This document shows positions 7,414 to 12,674 of a stretch of 12,674 nt of DNA, piece by piece. The notes beneath the pieces were generated by a model. It searched no databases, was not told where the DNA came from, and was given only the letters and a program-made list of their open reading frames with translations. Position 1 is the first letter of the stretch. Every line of letters begins with the position of its first letter. Source of the stretch: an uncultured Oxalobacteraceae bacterium (lineage in GTDB: Bacteria; Pseudomonadota; Gammaproteobacteria; Burkholderiales; Burkholderiaceae_D); the NCBI GenBank assembly GCA_937996605.1, contig CALKVB010000502.1, positions 1-12,674 of the forward strand. Direction: 5' to 3'. Position numbers and translations under genes: made by a program.

Positions 7414-7425
7414 TTTACGCGTAAA
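7414..7425. promoter_or_regulatory. Perfect 12-bp palindrome TTTACGCGTAAA
   Basis: This second perfect palindrome in the same divergent gap has its centre 56 bp from the 20-bp palindrome and 51 bp from the promoter-proximal one, close to five helical turns each way. It is flanked by A-rich sequence. It could be an operator; length and position alone do not name a protein. Confidence 0.4.
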
Positions 7426-7462
7426 AAAATGCTTAAAAAATGAGCGAAATTGCGTTTAGAAC

Positions 7463-7492
7463 ATTTCCATGTGGAAATAAAATGAGTATAGT
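7463..7492 (+). promoter_or_regulatory. Candidate promoter overlapped by an inverted repeat
   Basis: ATTTCCA-TG-TGGAAAT (7463-7478) is a 7-bp inverted repeat with a 2-bp centre. TTTCCA (7464-7469) can serve as a weak -35 and TATAGT (7487-7492) as a -10 with a 17-bp spacer, reading toward the DUF1631 gene. A protein bound to the repeat would block the -35. Promoter and operator are both inferred from pattern only. Confidence 0.4.
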
Positions 7493-7525
7493 CAAACTTG
7501 TGTAGAGGCGCAATTTTGGCTTGAC

Positions 7526-7529
7526 GGAG
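7526..7529 (+). promoter_or_regulatory. Ribosome-binding site that favours a TTG start
   Basis: GGAG lies 2 nt before GTG 7532, 5 nt before TTG 7535 and 17 nt before ATG 7547, all in one frame. Only TTG 7535 has normal spacing. This decides the chosen start of the DUF1631 gene but is not proof. Confidence 0.45.
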
Positions 7530-7534
7530 CAGTG

Positions 7535-10198
7535 TTGGAACAGTTTATGTCGACAAATCAAGCAGATCCGAAGTTATCGGGTAAGTTCTCTAAGGCCGAA
7601 TATAAAGTGCCTTTAGAGAAGCTCGAAACTTGGCCAGCCCTGGTGCAACAGGCTTGCCAACTATGTGCGCCGCAAATCGAGCCATTTGCAGGTTGCTTGT
7701 CGCATGCCTTGTTTGGCCAATCTGAAGATGCTACGGATTCCAAATTAGCGAATACCTGTTTTCACGGCGCACAGTTACTCAAAAACAGTACCTATACGTA
7801 CTATTATTTATGTACCGCTGCTTTAGAGAAAATACTCAAATTAGAAGTCAAAGAGTTCACACAAAGTAGTCAATCTGCACGCGCCGTCAAAAATGATCAA
7901 GGCGAGGTCGAAATGAGTTTGGTTTCCTACGAGGAAATGGAACTCAAATTAAGCTATAACCGCGCTAGCCGCTCTTTGGAATTAGCGCATGCCGAACCAC
8001 TAGCGGCCTTAAACATGCGTTTCGCTAGCATGCTTGGTCTTGAAAGTGTAAGCGTTGCGCAAAACCCTTTCCGTCCAGAAGTATTCTTACGCGCTTTAAA
8101 TACCGCGTGGTGTGAATTTAATCCTGACGTTAATTCACACACTTTAGCCTTGCCTTTATTGAGTGAATTAGTTTTTGATCTGGCGCCTGTCTACCATGCC
8201 CTGAACGAATTGCTAGTGCTACGTGGGGTGCTCCCTGATTTGCAAGAAACCTATCGCATGAAGCGCAAGCAAGCGAGCCTGGATGCAGAGCGTGTGGGTG
8301 AAGCCGTAAAAAATGAAGTCACTCGCAAACTTGAGCAGTATTTTGCTGGACAAAGTGCCGGCCCTGAAGCGCATGCAGCGCAACATCAACAAGCAGTGCT
8401 TGCGTCTCATGGCGCAAGTGCGCTAGGGACTGCGCCTAATGCGGGCGGCAACGGTTCGCATCAGCCGTATGCATTTTCCGCGGAGGCGACAAACTTTAAT
8501 CCTGCGAGTTCTGAATTATTCCAATATCTTGCTGGTGTGCAGAAAAATATGGCAATCCATCAATTGGTTGCCGGAGCACAAAATGCGATGCGCTTATCGC
8601 AAATACGCCAGGAAATGCCGAACGTATTTCACACTGGCGTGGAACGTCACACTTTCGACTTGTTGTCCCATGTGTTCGACGGCGTATTTGGTAACCAAGA
8701 AATTCCTGATCAAATCAAGGATCTGATTGGACTGTTGCAAGTGCCGGTGCTTAAAGCGGCTTTGATGGATAAAGATTTCTTTTTCCAAGATAGTCATCCT
8801 GCGCGGCGTTTGATTGAGCTATTGTCGAAATACAGTGTGTCGCTTGATCCTGAAAAAGGTCAGGAAGATCCTTTATTCCAGGCGATGCAGCGCAATGTAA
8901 TACGCGTGCAAAAAGAGTTTGATCAACAACTGAGTTTGTTTGACGAAGTTGTTAACGATCTTGAAAGCTTTATTCAAAAAGATGAAGCAGCGACGATTGA
9001 AGCCTTGCAAGCGCCGATCAATCGCGCAATCCAGCGTGAGAAATTTAAGCAAGCGAGTATCGCTGCGAATCAAGAAGTATCGTTGCGAGTTGGTACTGGT
9101 GAGGTACTCGCTTTCGTTGAGACTTTCCTTGAAAATCGTTGGACTAAAGTATTAACACTGGCGTACAGCGTGAGAGAAGAGAAGCCACACGCGGTCGAAG
9201 ATGCGATCAAGACCATGGACGATTTGATTTGGAGTATCAAACCGAAGATCACTTTGGCGCAACGTCAGGAGATGATCAATCGTCTACCTGGCATCTTGGC
9301 ACGACTCAACAAGTGGCTCAGTTTGATCAAATGGGAAGATGCTGATCGTGTGCAGTTCTTTGCTGATCTTGCAGAATGTCATGCATCTATTGTTCGTGCG
9401 CCTTTAGAGTTAAGCCCTGAACGGCAAATGGAAATTGCCGTGGAGGCGGCCAAGATTGCGACAGAACGCCGTCTCGAAAAACGACGGAAAGCCGAAGAGG
9501 AAGCGAAGGCTAAAGAAGCTGCCGAGCAAGCGGAGAAAGAACGTTTGTTGGCACTGGTGATTGAGAAAGAAAAAGCAAAGGCCAAACAACTCACTGAAGT
9601 ACGCGCTCAGCAGGGCGCTACGGCACAGGCGAATTTGATTCAGCAGGCGACTTCAAGTAAGCGTTCTGAAGTATTTGAGACAAATGGTTCCAGCGATAAT
9701 GTAGCGATCTCGCATGGTGATTTGCCGCCGATTATGGCGTCGCTAGTACCAAACTCAGATTCCAGTACCAATGCGGCGGATGTGGCGTGTAGTGTTGCCT
9801 CTAGTGGTGGTGGCAATGCTGCCGAGGATACAGCAACAGCAGCACCTAGCGAGGCATTCGTAGAAGTGACGATCAACCCAGAAGTCATGATGACTAAGGT
9901 TGAGCAAGCGATTCTAGCGGCGGAAGAAGCGGTCGCTTCTTTGGAACGCGGCATGTGGGTAGAGTTCGAGAAACGCGATGCGAGCTTACAGAAGGTACGC
10001 TTGGCGTGGGTTAGTCCTATGCGTAGTTTGTTTATTTTTACCTCTAGCCAAAAAGAGAAATCCTTCTCGGTGGCGGTGGATGAGCTTGAGCGAAATTTCC
10101 GCGAAGGGCGTGCCAAGATTATCTCGGTCGACAAAGTGGTTGATCGTGCTTTGCTCGATGCTTTGAATAAACCACAAGCAGAACCCGTGGCGGCTTGA
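7535..10198 (+). CDS. DUF1631-family large cytoplasmic protein
   Basis: A protein of about 887 residues that I assign to the DUF1631 family, sometimes mislabelled 'thymidine phosphorylase'; its biochemical role is not known to me. It has no signal peptide or membrane segment. In order: a mostly helical N-terminal region with a Cys-containing stretch (LVQQACQLCAPQIEPFAGC) near residues 35-53; a Gly/Ala/His/Gln-rich linker at about 268-317; a helical core to about 630; a charged Lys/Glu/Ala coiled coil at about 635-690; a Ser/Ala/Gly-rich spacer to about 790; and a C-terminal domain at about 798-885 beginning LERGMWVEF and containing VRLAWVSP, which I read as a degenerate PilZ-like barrel lacking RxxxR. 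Starts at 7532 (GTG), 7535 (TTG) and 7547 (ATG) compete. A VOC gene follows after 30 bp, probably cotranscribed. Confidence 0.82.
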   Translation: MEQFMSTNQADPKLSGKFSKAEYKVPLEKLETWPALVQQACQLCAPQIEPFAGCLSHALFGQSEDATDSKLANTCFHGAQLLKNSTYTYYYLCTAALEKILKLEVKEFTQSSQSARAVKNDQGEVEMSLVSYEEMELKLSYNRASRSLELAHAEPLAALNMRFASMLGLESVSVAQNPFRPEVFLRALNTAWCEFNPDVNSHTLALPLLSELVFDLAPVYHALNELLVLRGVLPDLQETYRMKRKQASLDAERVGEAVKNEVTRKLEQYFAGQSAGPEAHAAQHQQAVLASHGASALGTAPNAGGNGSHQPYAFSAEATNFNPASSELFQYLAGVQKNMAIHQLVAGAQNAMRLSQIRQEMPNVFHTGVERHTFDLLSHVFDGVFGNQEIPDQIKDLIGLLQVPVLKAALMDKDFFFQDSHPARRLIELLSKYSVSLDPEKGQEDPLFQAMQRNVIRVQKEFDQQLSLFDEVVNDLESFIQKDEAATIEALQAPINRAIQREKFKQASIAANQEVSLRVGTGEVLAFVETFLENRWTKVLTLAYSVREEKPHAVEDAIKTMDDLIWSIKPKITLAQRQEMINRLPGILARLNKWLSLIKWEDADRVQFFADLAECHASIVRAPLELSPERQMEIAVEAAKIATERRLEKRRKAEEEAKAKEAAEQAEKERLLALVIEKEKAKAKQLTEVRAQQGATAQANLIQQATSSKRSEVFETNGSSDNVAISHGDLPPIMASLVPNSDSSTNAADVACSVASSGGGNAAEDTATAAPSEAFVEVTINPEVMMTKVEQAILAAEEAVASLERGMWVEFEKRDASLQKVRLAWVSPMRSLFIFTSSQKEKSFSVAVDELERNFREGRAKIISVDKVVDRALLDALNKPQAEPVAA

Positions 10199-10228
10199 TC
10201 AATTGATATTTCAAGAGTTCCTGCAAGC

Positions 10229-10630
10229 ATGAGTAGGCTCGATACCTTACTGCGTGGCGTCCATCATGTCGCTATTATCTGTTCGAATTATTCGACCTCG
10301 AAACACTTCTACACCGCGATCTTGGGTTTGCCTATCATTGCCGAACACTACCGTGCTGGGCGCGATTCCTACAAACTAGATTTGGCGCTGCCGGATGGCA
10401 CTCAGATCGAATTATTTAGTTTCCCCAATGCGCCCGCCCGACCCTCGTATCCTGAGGCGCAGGGCTTGAGACACTTGGCTTTTGTGGTTGATGATGTGGT
10501 GGCTGCTAAACTGGCATTGGAAGTGGCGGGAATTGCAGTTGAAGAGGTAAGGATCGATGAAGCCACTGGAAAGCGATTCACATTTTTTTCAGACCCAGAT
10601 GGTTTGCCCTTAGAACTCTATGAAACCTAG
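10229..10630 (+). CDS. VOC/glyoxalase-fold metalloprotein, GloA2 (YaeR)-like
   Basis: A 133-residue single VOC domain. The fold uses paired beta-alpha-beta-beta-beta units to hold a divalent metal; members include lactoylglutathione lyase, dioxygenases and proteins of unknown substrate. Likely metal ligands are at the classic places: H13 (VHHVAI), E61 (QIELF), H82 (LRHLAF) and E129 (LPLELYE). Length and the SDPDGLPLELYE ending resemble the E. coli YaeR/GloA2 group more than true glyoxalase I, so methylglyoxal detoxification is possible but not shown. The gene starts 30 bp after the DUF1631 stop with a weak ribosome-binding site, so it is probably the second gene of that unit. It converges on the chitinase gene. 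Confidence 0.85.
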   Translation: MSRLDTLLRGVHHVAIICSNYSTSKHFYTAILGLPIIAEHYRAGRDSYKLDLALPDGTQIELFSFPNAPARPSYPEAQGLRHLAFVVDDVVAAKLALEVAGIAVEEVRIDEATGKRFTFFSDPDGLPLELYET

Positions 10631-10670
10631 CTATGTAGCGTGGAGAGAGTTTGCTTGAAACATTGATGAA

Positions 10671-10699
10671 GCCTCGCATGCTTGGGGTCATCGCGAGGC
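10671..10699. terminator. Hairpin between convergent VOC and chitinase genes
   Basis: GCCTCGCATG (10671-10680) pairs with CATCGCGAGGC (10689-10699) apart from one bulged C, leaving an 8-nt loop. No clear T-run follows on either strand, so it is a weak candidate as an intrinsic terminator. The outer GAAGCC (10668-10673) can pair instead with GGCTTC (10708-10713). The rest of 10631-10743 shows nothing else. Confidence 0.45.
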
Positions 10700-10743
10700 C
10701 TCACCAGGGCTTCAAAGAAAATTCATTACATCATTATGCTCGT

Positions 10744-12282
10744 TTACTGTCGAATGACATTCATGCCTTTGATTAATGTTCCTTGCGCATCGTCACCATC
10801 TAAAGACCAGCTAAACATTCCACCTAAGCCCTGCGCTTTCACATAGGCAGATTTGGTATTGATGACGGCTGCATCGTCATAGCTCCAGAACTCATTGCCA
10901 TCGTAGCTCCAAAGTTGTTTGGTGACTGGATGAACATAACGTGTACCGCGTTTTTGAACCAAAACCTTGTAGTCGTCGACACCCGCTTCATACGTACCTG
11001 CGGCTGGGCTGGTCGCTGCTTGATACAGTCCATCACCTTTTGGCCCAGCTTTGACGCCTTTCCAGCCACGTCCATAAAAAGGAATGCCAACAATAATTTT
11101 TGATTTAGGCATTCCCGCTGCGACTAGTGCGGTGACCGCGTCATTGATATTGTATTTGATCAAATCACCTGTGACAGGCGCTGCACTATCAGCGTACAAG
11201 GCAGATTGGAAATTGCTCGGCCCTACGGTCTCCCATCCACCATGAAAGTCGTAACTCATGATGTTGACCCAATCGAGATAGCTACTGTACAAGCCTGGTT
11301 CCGTATTGCGGATCTTGTCAATGCCAGCACCAACCGCTGCAGTGAGATAGTAACGACGTTTATTGGTGGCTGCTAGAACATCGAGTTGTGTGCGGAATTC
11401 TTTCATCAGCAAAGTGAAGTTTTGTTTATCACTCGGATCGTAAGAATTGCCAGCCAATCCACCGCTCACTGGGTATTCCCAATCGATATCGATACCATCA
11501 AAAATACCTTTCGCAACGCCAGCACCCCCGGCGCCTTCAGCAACAGGGAGATTACCTTTGACGTAAAGATCGATACAAGAACTCACCAAGGCTTTTCGAC
11601 CAGCGTCAGTACGAGCGAAAGTGCTGAAATTTTTCGACCACGTCCAACCGCCGAGCGATATCATCACTTTCAAGTTTGGATTACGTAATTTCAGTTTTTT
11701 GAGTTGATTGAAGTTGCCTTTGAGTTTCGCATCCCAAGTATCACCGATACCATCGACCGATTCATTAGCGGCGAAGCCACGTTGGTAGTCTGCCCAACCA
11801 TCACCACCATCGCCGTTGCCGTTTTCAGCACGTGTCACGATATTGCAGCGACCATCCGCATATACATTGCCGAACGCATAGTTTAAGAAAGTGAGATTTT
11901 TATCGCCGCCAGTATCGACTAAGTTGCGTAGTTTGTAGTTGCGACCATAAATACCCCACTGTGCGAAATACGAACCGAGGTGTTTGCCAACGGTGGGTTT
12001 AGGTTCTGGGATGCCACTGCCATCACCACCGGGCGGCACGGTGGGTGTGCATTCGCTGGCCGGGCGTTCTTCCCACGGGCCCCATTGATTACTGCCAGGG
12101 ATTTCGTTTTGCGTGTACCATTTCGCCCGCCAAGTTTTGCCGCCATACGTTGAATACAAGCCTTGGGTGTACACACTTGCGCTGTTCCAAGGATTACATT
12201 CGGCCGCGCTGGCGAGGTTGCTGAGCGCCATGCTGGCGCAAGCTAGCAGGAGTCGTAAACTCCATTTCCATTGTTGTTTCAT
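10744..12282 (-). CDS. Secreted CBM5/12-GH18 chitinase
   Basis: A complete extracellular chitinase of 512 residues that cleaves beta-1,4 GlcNAc links by the substrate-assisted retaining mechanism of family GH18. Residues 1-26 form a signal peptide (basic MKQQWKWSLR, hydrophobic core, cut near ASA-A). Residues 29-78 are a CBM5/12 chitin-binding module rich in aromatic residues (AKWYTQNEIPG, WGPWEE). A Pro/Gly linker (about 79-99) leads to the TIM barrel (about 100-512) with SLGGW (209-213), the catalytic DGIDIDWE (262-269, acid E269), MSYDF (342-346) and the late tryptophan in GGMFSWSLD (487-495). I chose ATG 12282 because GGAG lies 5 nt upstream and the signal peptide begins there; ATG 12300 and 12354 would add unlikely extensions. 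It lies 94 bp downstream of a probable GH19 gene on the same strand. Confidence 0.95.
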   Translation of the reverse strand: MKQQWKWSLRLLLACASMALSNLASAAECNPWNSASVYTQGLYSTYGGKTWRAKWYTQNEIPGSNQWGPWEERPASECTPTVPPGGDGSGIPEPKPTVGKHLGSYFAQWGIYGRNYKLRNLVDTGGDKNLTFLNYAFGNVYADGRCNIVTRAENGNGDGGDGWADYQRGFAANESVDGIGDTWDAKLKGNFNQLKKLKLRNPNLKVMISLGGWTWSKNFSTFARTDAGRKALVSSCIDLYVKGNLPVAEGAGGAGVAKGIFDGIDIDWEYPVSGGLAGNSYDPSDKQNFTLLMKEFRTQLDVLAATNKRRYYLTAAVGAGIDKIRNTEPGLYSSYLDWVNIMSYDFHGGWETVGPSNFQSALYADSAAPVTGDLIKYNINDAVTALVAAGMPKSKIIVGIPFYGRGWKGVKAGPKGDGLYQAATSPAAGTYEAGVDDYKVLVQKRGTRYVHPVTKQLWSYDGNEFWSYDDAAVINTKSAYVKAQGLGGMFSWSLDGDDAQGTLIKGMNVIRQ

Positions 12283-12287
12283 ATCGT

Positions 12288-12291
12288 CTCC
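12288..12291 (-). promoter_or_regulatory. Ribosome-binding site of the GH18 chitinase
   Basis: On the minus strand GGAG is followed by 5 nt and then ATG at 12282. This fixes the start at the signal peptide rather than at the upstream in-frame ATGs. Confidence 0.7.
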
Positions 12292-12376
12292 GGTTTTCAT
12301 GTTGTCACGCAATGCCGTGCCACTGCGTGTTGGTAGTTGGTATCGCTTGAGCACGGCGATGTTGATCTTCCGTGGT

Positions 12377-12674
12377 TTATTTCAAAGTGACTTTGAAGTA
12401 GTACTCGACACATTTCACGTAGTCACCCGACTTTAGTGCGTTGAACGGTGTTTGATAGTTGACGAGTTTGCAGGCATAGCTTTTGCCATCAGGACGGCTA
12501 GGGTCATAGCTCCAGTCTTGTTCCCAATTGAGCAGTTGCGCGCCAGCGCCATTATTTGGAAATGGTTTTTGTGTGGCGCAGCTCAATGCTTCGGTGGTCG
12601 GTACCGGCACAGCAAGGTAGTTAGCCATGCTCTTGTAATAGCTAATGCGATTGGTCGCTTGAGGTTTGTCGATG
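12377..12674 (-). CDS. C-terminal part of a probable GH19 chitinase (runs off the window)
   Basis: The reading frame stays open through the window end, so only the last ~98 residues are seen. The visible N-terminal part, QATNRISYYKSMANYLAV followed by a conserved Leu-x-Cys, resembles the last helix of GH19 chitinase domains (in Streptomyces ChiC, from memory, Q-x-x-SRV ... LGV ... NLTC). GH19 enzymes are inverting endochitinases with a lysozyme-like fold. After that point come about 65 further residues with aromatic positions (LLNWEQDWSYDPSRPDG) and two cysteines (in SYACKL and YVKCVEYY), an extension I do not recognise. The catalytic glutamates lie outside the window, so the family call is tentative. 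The gene precedes the GH18 chitinase by 94 bp on the same strand with no obvious terminator between them; they may be cotranscribed. Confidence 0.55.
   Translation of the reverse strand, partial: IDKPQATNRISYYKSMANYLAVPVPTTEALSCATQKPFPNNGAGAQLLNWEQDWSYDPSRPDGKSYACKLVNYQTPFNALKSGDYVKCVEYYFKVTLK

Noticed and set aside
9640..10230. 196-codon minus-strand open frame inside the DUF1631 gene
   Set aside because: It lies opposite a long intact gene, over its Ala/Ser-rich region and C-terminal domain, and resembles no known protein.
12283..12354. N-terminal extension of the GH18 chitinase from ATG 12354
   Set aside because: It would place 24 residues before a clear signal peptide, and the good ribosome-binding site serves ATG 12282.

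Overview
The window looks like chromosomal DNA of a betaproteobacterium, most likely order Burkholderiales. I infer this from the xseB-ispA-dxs order, the CysB-type regulator, the large DUF1631-family protein and the style of the intergenic hairpins. A relative of Undibacterium/Oxalobacteraceae would fit the moderate G+C (about half, by eye), but that is a guess. There are no tRNA or rRNA genes, no CRISPR array, no transposase and no prophage gene.

Layout. (1) 1-280: a tandem repeat with a period of exactly 107 bp, two full copies and a truncated third. It ends just before a LysR-family regulator of the CysB type (297-1241). (2) 1408-3977: a complete methionine ABC importer in the order ATPase metN, permease metI, periplasmic binding protein metQ, all on the plus strand. 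A triple 8-bp repeat lies between metI and metQ. (3) 3978-4291: a convergent intergenic region filled by a long imperfect inverted repeat and two smaller hairpins, resembling a dispersed Burkholderiales repeat element. (4) 7271-4292, minus strand: xseB-ispA-dxs, a tightly packed operon. It encodes the small subunit of exonuclease VII, farnesyl diphosphate synthase and DXP synthase (entry enzyme of the MEP isoprenoid pathway). (5) 7272-7534: a divergent regulatory region with three palindromes about five helical turns apart, the last overlapping a plausible promoter. (6) 7535-10630: a large DUF1631-family protein followed by a small VOC/glyoxalase-fold protein. (7) 12674-10744, minus strand: two adjacent secreted chitin-degrading proteins, the C-terminal end of a probable GH19 chitinase and a complete CBM5/12-GH18 chitinase.

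How the parts work together. The CysB-like regulator next to metNIQ suggests sulfur-linked control of methionine uptake. IspA uses isoprenyl units made from the DXP that Dxs produces. The GH18 and GH19 enzymes belong to unrelated chitinase folds and probably cooperate on chitin outside the cell. I found no clear new defence or mobile system. The least explained parts are the structured 107-bp repeat array, the palindrome-rich region upstream of the DUF1631 gene, and the DUF1631 protein itself.
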